Of a DNA stretch of 64,000 bases, positions 1 through 10,229 are shown piece by piece; the first letter of the stretch is position 1, and each line of letters begins with the position of its first letter. The stretch comes from Cannabis sativa (lineage: Eukaryota > Streptophyta > Magnoliopsida > Rosales > Cannabaceae): assembly GCF_029168945.1 (NCBI RefSeq), contig NC_083602.1, forward strand, positions 67,290,600-67,354,599, written 5' to 3'. The translations under genes were made by a program, and so were the position numbers. The notes below the pieces were generated by a model, which saw nothing but the letters and a program-made list of their open reading frames with translations, ran no database searches and was not told the origin of the DNA.

Positions 1-270
1 TTCTATACGATTTTTTGTTACAATTTAGGTTGCAGCGCTAGTTGCCATAGGAGTTTCTATGTAGATTTTCATAAAAATGAAAAAAAAAAAAACTGTTTTA
101 AAGTGTAAAAATGAAAAAACCCCAAAAAAATATTAGTATATAGATAAGATATTAAAGAGTTTTACTTAAGACTATGAAAGATTAAACCTTGAGTGTTAAG
201 AGTTTTAAATTTTTTTACCTAGAATTATTATTTTAATGATAATTAAATTCTATATACAGTGATCCAAAAT
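1..270. other. AT-rich flank left of the first LINE
   Basis: No coding potential, RNA gene or repeat boundary is visible. The stretch is A/T-rich with short homopolymers. It is probably the pre-insertion site of the LINE that follows, because a candidate 12-bp target duplication begins at 271. Confidence 0.5.
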
Positions 271-282
271 TAAATTTTATCG
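271..282. repeat. Candidate LINE target-site duplication, left copy
   Basis: TAAATTTTATCG matches 8184-8195 exactly, directly after the A-rich LINE tail. The length is normal for a LINE target duplication. A chance match in A/T-rich DNA is possible, although the shared final CG makes it less likely. Confidence 0.45.
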
Positions 283-372
283 ATGTGGCTTTAAATATTG
301 ATATTTGATTAGTAATGCAAACTTAAAACATACCTCTCCACTCCTCTTAAAAAAATTTAAAAGGAATCTAAA

Positions 373-436
373 CAGCCGCACCAATGCCGTAACCCTATAC
401 AGCCGCATCAACGCCGTAACCCTACACAGCCGTGCC
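373..436 (+). repeat. 27-bp tandem repeat in LINE 5' UTR
   Basis: Units start at 373, 400 and 427 with the core CAGCCGC...GCCGTAACCC; the third unit is partial. The stretch is GC-rich against AT-rich surroundings and lies upstream of ORF1, so it may belong to the LINE's internal promoter. That role is inferred. Confidence 0.7.
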
Positions 437-525
437 CTAGTATCAGCGCCGCCGCATCAACGTCGATGTTCCTTCTAGGTTCTTTGAGTATGCTCGTTTG
501 TTCTCCTCATGCGTAGTTCCAGGGT

Positions 526-655
526 CCGTCCGTTCGTATGGTTTCCTCAGCAGTCGCATCAACGTCGACTGTTTGACTGGTTCTTCAGCGTCGTCAGTTC
601 GACTGGTTTCTACAGAGGCCGTCCGTTCGTGTGGTTTCCTCAGCAGTCGCAAGTT
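526..655 (+). repeat. 93-bp direct repeat in LINE 5' UTR
   Basis: The segment CCGTCCGTTCG...GGTTTCCTCAGCAGTCGCA starts at 526 and again at 619, an offset of 93 bp. The second copy is incomplete. Repeated 5' UTR monomers are common in L1 elements, where they carry promoter activity. Confidence 0.65.
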
Positions 656-1024
656 TGAAAGTTTGGAAGCATCCCATGTTGTCCCTACATTGCAGCAATC
701 AAAGTTTCTGGTTTTAGATTTTTCAGTGGTTTGAAAGCATTACAATACAGGTCGGGTCTTGTCGTATGACATGGTTTCTTTGTTTTTCTGGTTACATGTT
801 TCTCTTTTAATGGTCAGGTGTTAGGGTTGTTTGTGTTAGGCAGGCGGTTTCTTGTTTGTCGGGTTCTTGGGGGTTGGGTTCTTGGTTGTCGGGTTCTTGG
901 TTGTTGGAGTTTTGGTTGACGAGTTTTTTTGTTTTCTTGGTTGTGGAGGGGCTATTTTTTGTGGCTGGCCGGTTATTGTGGGTGTGGTGTGGGGGTTGTG
1001 TGTGTTGGTTCTTGGTTCATAAAT

Positions 1025-2191
1025 ATGGCATCGACAAGTTGGCACAATGGCGATACAGAGGAAGACATATTGCAGTTTCAGATTGAGGAGGAGGATCTTG
1101 AGGAGGTTGCCGTGATTACAGGGGGAGGAGATGATGGAATTGATGACAGATGGTGTTTGGTTGGAAGGTTTTTGTCTAATCGGGTGATTGATTTTGAGAA
1201 GATGCAAAATATTTTGGCTTCATTATGGCAGCCAGGTATGGGCATGTTTGTCAAACAGTTGGAGAATAATAAGTTTCTTTTCCAATTTTATCATGAAGTA
1301 GATATTCAAAGGGTCATCAATGGGAGTCCCTGGACCTATGATAGGATGCAGTTGATTATAGAGCGGTTAAAGGTTGGTGGGAATCCGAAGGCATTACCGT
1401 TGAACACCCTTGACATCTGCGTTCAACTCCATGATATGGAGCCTGGATGTATGTCTCAAGTTACTGTTGCTAAGGTGGGTAATACTATGGGGAAGTATAT
1501 AGAGTCTGATCCGAAAAACTTTATAGGAGTATGGAGAGATTTCCTTCGCATCAGGGTTACTTTGAATATTGATAAACCATTACGCAGGCGAATGAAGCTA
1601 ACGAAGGATGATGGGAGCTGGTTCTGGATTAATTTTAAGTATGAAAGGGCCCCAACTTTCTGTTTCATTTGTGGTATAATTGGGCACTCGGAAAGGTTCT
1701 GTCATAAGTTGTTTCATCAGCCAATTGAGCAAATAGGGAAGCCATATGGTGAATTTATGAGGGCCTTTCCCCAACGATCTCACAAGAATATTGGTTCTCG
1801 ATGGCTCAGAACCAGGGGGTGGAGCCCCCCGACGGAGGTTGGTGGTGCTGGATCTGAGGGGATGGAATCACCCACCGTCAATGGGGGAGGACCTTCGGTC
1901 GGTGGGGATTCTGTGCATGTAGGTGTTGACCCAATGCCAATTCACGTTAATGGTGGAGGTGTGGTTATGGCTCCCTCCTTTTCTCATGGCCCATGTGTCA
2001 ATCAAGGAGAAGTTTCTAAGAATAAGGGGAAGGATATTGTGTATAGCTCTGATAATAGCCTGGTTGTTATTGATAACAAAAAAAGAAAAGTAATTGAGGG
2101 TAACAGAGACGGTGCTGAGGTGGTAAGGCATAATAGTTCAAAAAACTCATCTTTGGCGGGCCTTGGCAATGGGGCTCGCCAATCATTATGA
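1025..2191 (+). CDS. LINE ORF1 protein, DUF4283 and CCHC zinc knuckle
   Basis: This is the nucleic-acid-binding ORF1 protein of an L1-type plant LINE, expected to coat the element RNA. About 388 codons are open from the ATG at 1025, which I prefer to in-frame starts further upstream because the homologous part begins after it. Residues about 40-150 have the DUF4283 pattern (WCLVGRF, then a conserved SPWTYDR). A zinc knuckle CX2CX4HX4C uses C213, C216, H221 and C226. The C-terminal third is low-complexity, rich in G, S and V, and ends in a basic segment. The stop overlaps the ORF2 start in an ATGA. The frame is intact, unlike ORF2. Confidence 0.85.
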   Translation: MASTSWHNGDTEEDILQFQIEEEDLEEVAVITGGGDDGIDDRWCLVGRFLSNRVIDFEKMQNILASLWQPGMGMFVKQLENNKFLFQFYHEVDIQRVINGSPWTYDRMQLIIERLKVGGNPKALPLNTLDICVQLHDMEPGCMSQVTVAKVGNTMGKYIESDPKNFIGVWRDFLRIRVTLNIDKPLRRRMKLTKDDGSWFWINFKYERAPTFCFICGIIGHSERFCHKLFHQPIEQIGKPYGEFMRAFPQRSHKNIGSRWLRTRGWSPPTEVGGAGSEGMESPTVNGGGPSVGGDSVHVGVDPMPIHVNGGGVVMAPSFSHGPCVNQGEVSKNKGKDIVYSSDNSLVVIDNKKRKVIEGNRDGAEVVRHNSSKNSSLAGLGNGARQSL

Positions 2192-2799
2192 AAATACTGT
2201 CTTGGAACTGCCGTGGGCTTGGGCCGCCACGGAATGTTCAGTTCCTAAAAGAACTTGTGGTTCAACAAAGGCCTAGTGTTATTTTTTTGTGTGAAACGTT
2301 AAATAATCAAGTGAAGATGGATTGGGTTTGTATGAGTTTGGGCTTTGAGGGGTGTTTTGTTGTTGCGGCCCAAGGAAGAAGTTGGGGTTTAGCATTGTTA
2401 TGGAAGTATCAAGAGGAGGTCAAGGTGAAGTCGTTTTCAACCAACCATATAGATAGTCTTATAACACTTGATGGGCAGGGGGAATTTAGGTTTACTGGAA
2501 TCTATGGGGAACCTACTAGAAGTTTAAGGAAGAATACATGGAATTTATTACGGACTTTACATAGGCGTTCTACCGCTCCTTGGTGTTTAATGGGAGATTT
2601 CAACAATGTGCTTTGTCAGGGGGAGAAGTTCGGTGGCTTGCCTTATCCATCGTGGCTTATTGACGGCTTTCAGGAGGTGGTTCAGCAATGTGGGCTGGTT
2701 GATTTGGATCTGTGTGGCCATCCCTTTACGTGGGAGAAGGGTAGAGACATTGCTCAATGGATAGAAGCCCGGTTGGACGGTTGGACAGAGCTATGGTGA
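2188..2799 (+). pseudogene. LINE ORF2, endonuclease domain (5' part, frameshifted)
   Basis: ORF2 opens at the ATG overlapping the ORF1 stop. The protein begins MKILSWNCRGLG, the N-terminal signature of the apurinic-like endonuclease that nicks target DNA. It continues with FLCET (catalytic Glu), a GIYGEP segment and LMGDFNNVL. The frame is lost near 2771-2786, where the 8-mer GGTTGGAC is present twice in tandem. That 8-bp duplication shifts the frame and the ORF ends at 2799. The rest of the domain continues in the next entry. Confidence 0.85.
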
Positions 2800-3308
2800 G
2801 TAACTCTTGGTTAAATAATTTCTCTTCTTGTAAATTGTTTAATCTTGAGATTTCTCCTTCGGATCATAGTCCTCTTCTGCTGGATGTTCTCTTTCGGGAG
2901 ACTATTGCTCAGGCGAGGTCTTTTGAATTTGAAAATTTCTGGGCCAATCATCCTGACTGTGAAGATGTGGTTAGGCGTAATTGGTCTTCGTTAGCAGGAC
3001 AAGATATTGTTCGGAAGATAAAAGAATGTGGTACTGCTCTTCAGCATTGGGGAAAGGATGTGTTTGGCAACTTTTCTCCTCGCATTAAACAGTGCAATCG
3101 GTTGTTAAAGCAATATAAGAAGCGACGTGATGAGGACGGGAAGAGATTATTTTATGAGGCTAAAAAGGAGGTTTTTGCTGTTCTTTACCAAAGGGAGGTT
3201 TTTTGGCGGCAAAGATCCAAGCAATTATGGCTTCAAGCGGGTGATCAAAACAGTAAGTTCTTTCATTCTAAAGCTTCTGCATGAAAACGAAATAATCACA
3301 TTACTAGG
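2757..3308 (+). pseudogene. LINE ORF2, end of endonuclease and linker to RT
   Basis: This continues ORF2 in a new frame after the 8-bp duplication. SDHSPLLLDV carries the Ser-Asp-His signature that closes the EN domain. Next is the basic linker between EN and RT (QLWLQAGDQNSKFFH). A TGA at 3282-3284 ends it. The codon sits where homologues have arginine and looks like a CGA to TGA change, as expected from CpG deamination. The same frame reopens just downstream at the RT domain. Confidence 0.8.
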
Positions 3309-4188
3309 TTGAAAGACTCTGAGGGGACCTTGAGACAATGGGATAATGGGCTTGAGAATGTCATGGTTGAGTACTACAAGGATATTTTTATTGCTGAACC
3401 TACTAGCTGGGAGGAGGTGTTGGATTGTGTTGTGCCTACTGTCCGAGATGAGCATAATGAGGCTTTACTACGACCTATATTGGATCAAGAAGTTAAAGAG
3501 GCAGTCTTTCAAATGCATCCAGATAAGTCCCCCGGTTCTGACGGGATGAATTTGAAATTTTTTCAGAAATATTGGTCCATTGTTGGCAGTGATGTGATCC
3601 ATACAGTTAAACATCTCTTTGCAACCGAACAAATGCCGGTAGGGCTGAATAATGCGAATATTTTGCTAATCCCAAAAAAGAAGAACCCTGAGCAAATGAG
3701 TGAGCTGTGCCCCATTTCTCTCTGCAATGTCATGGCTAAAGTTATTACTAAGGTTCTTGCTAACATAATGAAGGGATTACTGTCTGAGGTTATCTCCAAG
3801 CATCAGAGTGCTTTTATCCCTGGCAGGTTGATTACTGATAATATTATGGTCTCTTTCGAAATTCTACATTATCTTAAGCGGAAGCAAGTGGGTAAGGATG
3901 GTTTTATGGCGTTGAAGTTGGATTTGAGTAAGGCTTATGATCGAGTGGATTGGCATTTCTTGTGTGTTATGCTTGCTCGGTTTGGATTCGCTGATAAATG
4001 GATTCATCTTATTTTTGGATGCTTGTCCTCGGTACAGTATCGGATTGTGAGTTGTGGCCGAACTATGGGGCCTATTGTGCCTAGTAGAGGTCTATGACAA
4101 GGAGACCCTATATCTCCTTATCTTTTTTTGGTATGTGCTGAAGCTTTTTCTGCTCTTATTCGCAAGTTTGAAGAGAGGAGGTGGTTTC
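3309..4188 (+). pseudogene. LINE ORF2, reverse transcriptase palm/fingers (5' half)
   Basis: This is the N-terminal half of the RT used for target-primed reverse transcription. Visible motifs include HPDKSPGSDG, ILLIPKKKNPE, SAFIPGRLITDN and KLDLSKAYDRVDW, which holds the first catalytic aspartate. The open frame ends at the TGA 4095-4097, again where a CGA codon is expected before QGDPISP, so this is probably another CpG decay event. QGDPISPYLFLVCAEAFSAL is then readable to 4188, where the solo LTR begins. The rest of the RT resumes at 6073. Confidence 0.85.
4184..4188. repeat. TSD of solo LTR (GTTTC), left
   Basis: GTTTC directly precedes the LTR start TGTTGGG and recurs at 6068-6072 directly after the LTR. 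This gives a clean 5-bp duplication inside the LINE reading frame. Confidence 0.85.
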
Positions 4189-6067
4189 TGTTGGGTTTTA
4201 TGCCCTAAATAAAACTCATTTCAATATAATCAGATTTACTTATTAATATAGATCAGAAATAACATTTAATGTTGCATGGTTCACATGATTTATTTCATGA
4301 TTATATGTACATAATGTATAAATTCATCTGAAACCCTTTTCACATACTTGATCCTGTTTATTGTGCCGTCAACACATTGGAAAGTAAACATGACTATGTG
4401 AATAAAGTTTCCTAGATTTATCAGACATAGGGTTTTACTGATATGATAATCTACAACAGAGTTTACTTGCATTTGGAGAAGTGCTATGTTCTTTCCAGAG
4501 CATTGGTTAAAGTAAAGCTCAGGTTGGATGCATGGAGTATGCAACGGAAGGGACCGATATTGAACTTTGACTTAGATTTATTAAACTTACCGTAATATCT
4601 ATTCAAGTCAATATCGCCTAGTTGATCCTAGATCAAATGTTCTTAATCCTGTTATGATTAGGCTCAATCTTGAAAGGATATTCGTGTTCTTTGATTTGTT
4701 AGTTAAGCCTACTTTTAGGTCAGGGTGATACGTACATTTTGGGAACACGGTAGTGCGATTGAGTGGGAGCGCTAGCATAAACATGGAATCTATAGCTTCT
4801 ATCTGGCGAATAGTAAGCAAAGGATGATCTCCTTCGAGCTTGACCAAACGAACATAAATGGTGGAGTACTCATTTCACATAAGCTGAAATATCATTTATA
4901 CGGGGTCAAGTGTTTTAAGGATTAAATACATATTAGGGTGTTACGGTAATCTAATCCCTTTACAGTGTAGATCATTCATATAGAGGATCATTGATCACAT
5001 TAGGATTATAACAATGGATAACTAATGATGTGTCTATATGGTGGAACATATAGAGCAATCTATATACTGAGAGTGCAATTCTAAGTTCTATGCGTGGATT
5101 CAACGAAGAATTAATAAGTTAGTGAATTTTAGTGCTAAATTCTTGATCTACTTATTGGAAGCTCGGTTATATAGACCCATGGTCCCCCCACTAGTTGAGA
5201 TAATATTGCTTGTAAGACTCATGTAATTGGTTTTGATTAATCAATTATAATTCTCAAATTAGACTATGTCTATTTGTGAAATTTTCACTAAGTAAGGGCG
5301 AAATTGTAAAGAAAGAGTTTATAGGGGCATATTTGTTAATTATAATACTTTGTATGGTTCAATTAATAAATATGATAAATGACAATATTATTTAATAATT
5401 ATTTATAGTTATTAAATAGTTAGAATTGGCATTTAAATGATTGAATTAGGAAATTGGCATTTTTGAGAAAATCAGATACAAAAGGTGTTAAAATTGTAAA
5501 ATTGCAAAACCCAAGGCCCAATCCACTAATGCTTGGCCGGACACCTTTGTAGCTATTTTAAGTTGATTTTTTCATTATTTTAATGCCATATAATTCAAAT
5601 CTAACCCTAGTGGAATGCTATAAATAGATAGTGAAGGCTTCAGAAAAACTACTTCTTCTGATTCAGAAAAACTGAGCCTCTCTCTCTCCCTATCTTTAGC
5701 TACCACTTCTTCTTTCTTCTTCCTTTGAATTTCGAAATCCTTAGTGATTAGAGTAGTGCCCACACACATCAAGTGATACCTCAATCATAGTGAGGAAGAT
5801 CGTGAAGAAAGATCATCAGCAAAGGAGATTCAGCATCAAGGATTCAGAGAAAGAGATCCAGGTTCAGATATTGATAATGCTCTGCTACAGAAAGGAATCA
5901 AGGGCTAGATATCTGAACGGAAGGAGTCATATTATTCCGCTGCACCCAATGTAAGGTTTCTTAAACTTTATATGTGTTTATTTCATCGTTTTAGAAAGTT
6001 CATATTTAGGGTGTTAATAAACATACTTGTGAGTAGATCTAAGATCCTGGTAAAATAAATTCCAAGA
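4189..6067 (+). mobile_element. Solo LTR of the TGTTGGG copia family, inserted in LINE RT
   Basis: The 1879 bp sequence starts TGTTGGGTTTTATGCCC and ends TTCCAAGA, a decayed form of the family end CCAACA. It is collinear with the LTRs at 44124-46001 (reverse complement) and 55687-57574. Both sides carry GTTTC. No internal region remains, so it arose by recombination between the two LTRs of a former element. A TATA box (TATAAATA, 5619-5626) marks the U3/R region. Confidence 0.9.
5619..5626 (+). promoter_or_regulatory. TATA box of the TGTTGGG-family LTR
   Basis: TATAAATA in the context GCTATAAATAGATAGTG is conserved at the same place in the other plus-strand LTRs of the family (near 46751 and 57115). 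It is the presumed RNA polymerase II promoter that starts the genomic transcript. Confidence 0.6.
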
Positions 6068-6072
6068 GTTTC

Positions 6073-7055
6073 ATGGTTGTAAAGTGGCTAATGGAGCGCC
6101 TAGTGTCTCTCATATGCTCTTTGCGGATGACAATTTTTTGTAATGTAAGGCGACCAATGGTGAGATGAATCGGGTTCTTCAGCTGCTTAGGATGTTTGCT
6201 ACTGCAACGGGACAACGTGTTAATTTTGGTAAGTCTTCTGTCTTTTTTAGCACTAATACTTCATCTCATTTGCGGCAGGCCATATGTGCTACTCTGGGCA
6301 TCCATGAAGCGACTGAGCACAGTATGTATTTGGGGCTCCCGAGTACTGTTGGCAGGAATAAAAATGTCATCTTCGGTTATTTGCGGGACAAAGTTCAGAA
6401 GCGGATCCAGTCTTGGGACAATAAATTTCTATCTCGTGCAGGAAAGGAAGTTCTTATTAAATCAGTTGTTCTATCTCTTCCGGCCTATACAATGAATGTG
6501 TTTCTCATTCCTGTTGGAATTTGTCAGGAAATTGAGCGAGCTATTACCAAGTTCTGGTGGAGGTCAAACAAGAATAAAGGCATACACTGGCTAAGCTGGG
6601 ACAAGCTCACGAAATACAAGAGCAATGGTGGTATGGGATTTCGAGATTTAAGGGACTTTAACTTAGCTCTACTAGCTAAGCAAGGGTGGAGACTTTTGAC
6701 TTGTGGGAATAGCTTGATTGGGCAAATTTACAAGGCTAGATACTTTTCGTCAGGGTCTTTTCTCACATCGACTTTGGGGTGTAATCCGAGTTATATTTGG
6801 AGAAGTGTGTTTGAGGCCAAGGAGTTAGTTCGGGCTAGGGTTCGGCGATTGGTGGGTGATGGTTCTACCGTTAATATCTTGTCTGAGCCTTGGCTTCCTG
6901 ATGAGATGAACCCTTACATTGAATTTGTCCATCCGGGGCTTGTGGGAAAGTCGGTCGACTCTTTAATGAAAGTTGGGTTGGTTGAATGGGATGGGGAAGT
7001 ATTAGCTATGTGCTCACTGCTAGAGATCAAGCTTTGGTGTGGAAAATTTTGCTAA
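6073..7055 (+). pseudogene. LINE ORF2, reverse transcriptase 3' half and thumb
   Basis: The LINE RT continues after the solo LTR. The catalytic FADD box is at 6120-6131. A TAA at 6141-6143 breaks the frame shortly after. From 6165 the protein is open and shows GQRVNFGKS, MYLGLPSTVGR, FLSRAGKEVLIKSV and GGMGFRDLRDFNLALLAKQGWRLL, the typical downstream part of plant L1 RTs. A frameshift between about 6990 and 7030 moves the homology into the frame of the next segment, and this frame stops at 7055. Confidence 0.85.
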
Positions 7056-7531
7056 GTAGTCATATGAGTTCTGATTTGTGGTACTGGTTACATGATGCGT
7101 CAGGGGTTTTCACTGTTAAGAGTGCATATTCTCGGCTTCAATCTATGAAATCCAACAGAGATATCCCTGATAGCTCTGGGTTCTGGCGGCTCTTGTGGCA
7201 GTTATAGCTCCCTCCAAAGGTTCTTAATTTTCTGTGGAGAGCTTCTACCAACAATCTCCCAACTCGGTTTCAACTTTCCATAAAACATGTTCCAATTGCT
7301 GCAACATGTCCGTTCTGTCTTGCTGCTCTTGAGACGACTCTGCATGTGCTTGTGCGGTGCTCTTTTGCTCAAAGTTGCTGGAGCAAGGTTTCAATTACTG
7401 CTGTGGCGCCTGATGCAATGTTGTTCTCAAGTTGGTTTGAAGTGGGTTTGGCATCGTGGAATACGGTTGAGGCTCTTGAGGCTGGTATGGTTTGTTGGTC
7501 AATTTGGACTCATCGTAACAATTTGGTCTAG
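6986..7531 (+). pseudogene. LINE ORF2, zf-RVT (zinc-binding RT) region
   Basis: This frame continues ORF2 after the frameshift. It contains SGVFTVKSAYS, an LPPKVLNFLWRA segment, then ATCPFC and ETTLHVLVRCSFAQSCW, which together form the cysteine/histidine-rich zf-RVT domain that follows the RT in plant LINEs. Two in-frame TAG codons break it, at 7205-7207 and 7529-7531. The same frame runs straight on into the RNase H domain. Confidence 0.8.
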
Positions 7532-7561
7532 AACTCCAAACACCCTGATGCGGGGGAGGTA

Positions 7562-8146
7562 GTGGCACTGGCTCAGTTAAATTATGTTGATTGGTTTAAT
7601 GCTCAAAAACTTAATGTCACAGATGTAAGCTTAAGCGGGCCAACTGAACTATCTATGGAGCAATGGACAACACATGATTTCCCTTTTGTCAAAGTTAATG
7701 TGGATGGTGCACTTTTTGCCGACCAAGGGCGGTATGGTCTGGGTTTGATTGCAAGGTCTGCTGCGGGTTGGGTTTTGGGGGCCAGAAGCTTATCTAGGGA
7801 AGGTGCTTTGCAACCTCATATTGTTGAAGCCATTGGAATCAAGGAAGCTCTTTCTTGGAATAAAGCAAATGGATGGTCACATGTTTTCGTTGAGTCGGAT
7901 TGTTTAAGGGTCATTAGTGATTTGCAAAAGTTCAAAAATATAGCTTTTCCTTATGGCCATATTCTTTATGATTATATGACTCTGGTTGCTGATTTTGATA
8001 TTGTTTCTTTTATTTTTGCTAAACGGTCTGCTAATAAGGTTGCACATGCTTTAGCGCGATCTTCTCTTTCTGAGATTTACTGTACTTTTAGTAGAGACTC
8101 TTTACTTTTTGTTTTTGCATCCTTAGTTTTAGGTGATTTAGTTTAA
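7562..8146 (+). pseudogene. LINE ORF2, C-terminal RNase H domain
   Basis: These 194 codons are open. KVNVDGALF holds the first catalytic Asp, HIVEAIGIKEAL the Glu, VESDCLRVI the second Asp, and ANKVAHALAR the C-terminal helix. This RVT_3-type RNase H, which removes the RNA strand, is typical of plant L1 LINEs. It is in frame with the zf-RVT segment, so it is the last domain of ORF2 and not a host gene. The stop at 8144-8146 is followed by A-rich sequence that ends the element. Confidence 0.85.
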
Positions 8147-8195
8147 TAAAATTTAACTATTATTCAATAAAAAAAAATAATAATAAATTTTATCG

Positions 8196-8660
8196 TAGCC
8201 CTCATATCTTGCGACCGACCTTATTTTATGGTACTGTATATGATATTGCAAATTATTTTTTGAAACTTTTAAAGCATTTATTAGATATTTATTAAGAAAA
8301 ATATTTTTAAAAATAAAAGAAAAAGTGGGACCATGTGCCTCATCTCACCACTACTATATATTATATATTATTTACCATGGATGGCATGTCGTAAAGAGTG
8401 GTTAGTGAATTTCTCAGTACCACATACTTGTGTGGTGAATCATCGACGGCTGGGGAATCATAACAACCAAAAGCTGAATGTGAGAGGAATAATAATAATG
8501 GACATCTAACATCTTCATCAATTGTGGGCCATCTCATTTAATAGTGCTTAATTTACACCACCATACAATGACACCGGGTTGCTCTCTTAAATACAACCAA
8601 TGTATTTGCGCCACTTTTTATAGGGCCAAAATTGTTAAACTTTAAAAGAGAATAGCATAT
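8196..8660. other. AT-rich intergenic DNA
   Basis: No ORF, RNA gene or terminal repeat is recognisable between the LINE end and the MITE-like copies. Confidence 0.4.
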
Positions 8661-8661
8661 T

Positions 8662-9026
8662 TAGGGCATTGTTATTGGGTACTAGTAGTGCCTAGAACCT
8701 CTCGACATATCGCCTTACAATTGGTTAGCAATACTTTTTAAAAGTTATTATATTAAACTATGTGGGACCTGATATTTAATTACACCAATATCGATATTAA
8801 TACATAAGAGAGTGTTAAGCACCACTAGTGTCTTTTAGCATTTCTCTAATTATAAAAGCTAGAGTGGTGCCAAGCAATACCTTTACGATGAAGTCTAGAA
8901 AATAGTTAGCGATATTTTATAATAATTATTAAATTAAATTATATGAGACCTATTAATAAATAACACTAATTGTGGCATGACACTTTAGGTAGTGCTAGAC
9001 ACCATTAGTACCTTTTAACATTTCTT
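8662..9026. mobile_element. Two adjacent diverged MITE-like copies
   Basis: About 180 bp (8662-8843) is repeated in diverged form at 8844-9026; both contain TTAGC(A/G)ATA...TTATT...TTAAA..TATGTGGGACC-type sequence. The outer ends are imperfect inverted repeats: the left GGTACTAGTAGTGCCTAG resembles the reverse complement of the right end around 8985-9025. The left copy also has its own right-end inverted repeat near 8815-8845. There is no coding capacity. These features fit a small non-autonomous DNA transposon, but I could not fix a TSD. Confidence 0.5.
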
Positions 9027-9432
9027 ACTTTAAAATATTCTCTTTGAGCATCTCCAACCTTGACACTAAATTTGATGACAAAATTTTTTTCCATTCTAAC
9101 AATAACACTAAAAACTACACTACAAAAAATATTATTTATTATTACATTATATTTTTTAATAAAATAAAACATTCTTTTTATTATTATATTAATTTACTAA
9201 AAACATTACAATTATTATATCTAATTAATAATTTAACTAATACTATGAATCATTTTATTAATGGAAACTATTAAATAATCGCATGACAATAATACTATAA
9301 ATTATTATAATTCAATAAATTAAAATATCATATTACATGTAGTGATACAAATATTAAATTATTAGAGAAAAAAATTAGATTCATGAAAAAGAAAAAAAAA
9401 CATTGTATTCATGAAATGTTATTGTGTTCTAT
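9027..9432. other. AT-rich DNA with a possible MITE end
   Basis: GAGCATCTCCAAC at about 9047-9059 is a sequence seen at the ends of many plant MITEs. No matching inverted copy is present nearby, so at most this is a truncated element. The rest is A/T-rich without coding capacity. Confidence 0.3.
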
Positions 9433-9568
9433 TGATGATGAGAACTCGACAACTAACTTGTTGGCCGAAAAATCAAACTCTACTTCAAACTCAGAAATAA
9501 GATGAAGAAAAAGATGAAATATAAATTCAAGTGGCTATCTCATCTCAATGTAGAGAGAAAATGAAAAC
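9433..9568 (-). repeat. Tat-like 3' LTR, distal fragment
   Basis: TGATGATGAGAACTC and what follows match 22179-22310 of the other LTR. The LARD interrupts it at 9569, and the LTR resumes after the LARD's target duplication. Confidence 0.8.
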
Positions 9569-10229
9569 TGTTGTCGCGCAAATTTTGACAACACCAGTTT
9601 TGTGCGAGTATTCAAGAGCTGCTTGAATACCAAATAATAGTTATGCGAGTACTCACTTAGAATGGCGAGTACTCAAAGAATATAATGTATGATGTATGCG
9701 AGTATTGTAAATAGTATAAAATAGACACAGAAAAATATAAAGGGTTCGGCGGGAGCTTCGGGCTCGCCTCGCTCTAATCCACTCTTCAAAAGAGTCTCGC
9801 TTCTGTCTCTTTATTCAGATCAGCCCCCATTTGAATGGAGGGGGAAACCTCTACTTATAGGTAGTAGGCATCGGTTACAAATAATGGCCATAATGAGACC
9901 GTTACAAAATAATAACAATAATATGATTATTAATCAAATTAATTACAACGGTTATAAATATATGTAACGTTTGTCATGAATGCTCCTTGAATGTTTGACT
10001 GTTGACTTTCGTTGATTGGTGTATGTATTTGCGTCTTTCCCTATTGATACTGCGACTTCATCAAATATGCGAGGTGTGCCTTTCTTAATATAGCGAGGTC
10101 TCTTTAAGTTAATATTGCGAGATCCTTTCTTTCGGTACTGCGAGTACTATAATATTGCGAGCCATCTTCAATACGTGAGTTCTATAGACAAGTGTTTCTC
10201 GCGGGGAGGGTAGATTTATGCCTATAACA
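9569..10229 (-). repeat. LARD 3' LTR (left)
   Basis: It begins TGTTGTCGCGCAAATTTTGA and ends GCCTATAACA. It is nearly identical to 14188-14850, with differences clustered around 9740-9800. A minus-strand TATA-like box, TATAAGTAG, is at 9852-9860. Confidence 0.9.
9995..10006 (+). promoter_or_regulatory. Paired W-box cores in the LARD LTR
   Basis: TTGAC occurs at 9995-9999 and 10002-10006, about 135-150 bp upstream of the minus-strand TATA-like box at 9852. The pair is also present in the other LTR near 14614. WRKY factors bind TTGAC cores; regulation here is only inferred. Confidence 0.35.

Larger units (their letters stand above)
283..8183 (+). mobile_element. L1-type LINE (non-LTR retrotransposon), full structure but inactive, split by a solo LTR
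   Basis: The order is 5' UTR, ORF1 (DUF4283 plus CCHC), then ORF2 with endonuclease, reverse transcriptase, zf-RVT and RNase H, ending in an A-rich tail at about 8167-8183. This is the usual layout of plant L1-type LINEs. A 12-bp direct repeat TAAATTTTATCG occurs at 271-282 and 8184-8195 and is a plausible target-site duplication. It is A/T-rich, so the exact 5' end remains uncertain. ORF2 carries several stops and frameshifts and a 1.88 kb solo LTR in the RT, so the element cannot move by itself. Confidence 0.85.

Noticed and set aside
4608..4847. Open frame with MVKLEG.HPLLTIRQIE, also at 26785-26970 and 45332-45517
   Set aside because: It recurs because it lies in the LTR of the TGTTGGG family. 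It has no domain, is broken in other copies and lies antisense to the LTR's own transcript.
7562..8146. Host RNase H gene
   Set aside because: It is in the same frame as the LINE zf-RVT and directly before the LINE tail; it is the ORF2 C-terminal domain.
9044..9274. 76-codon frame rich in Asn, Tyr and Ile
   Set aside because: Typical chance frame in A/T-rich DNA; no homology and no promoter context.
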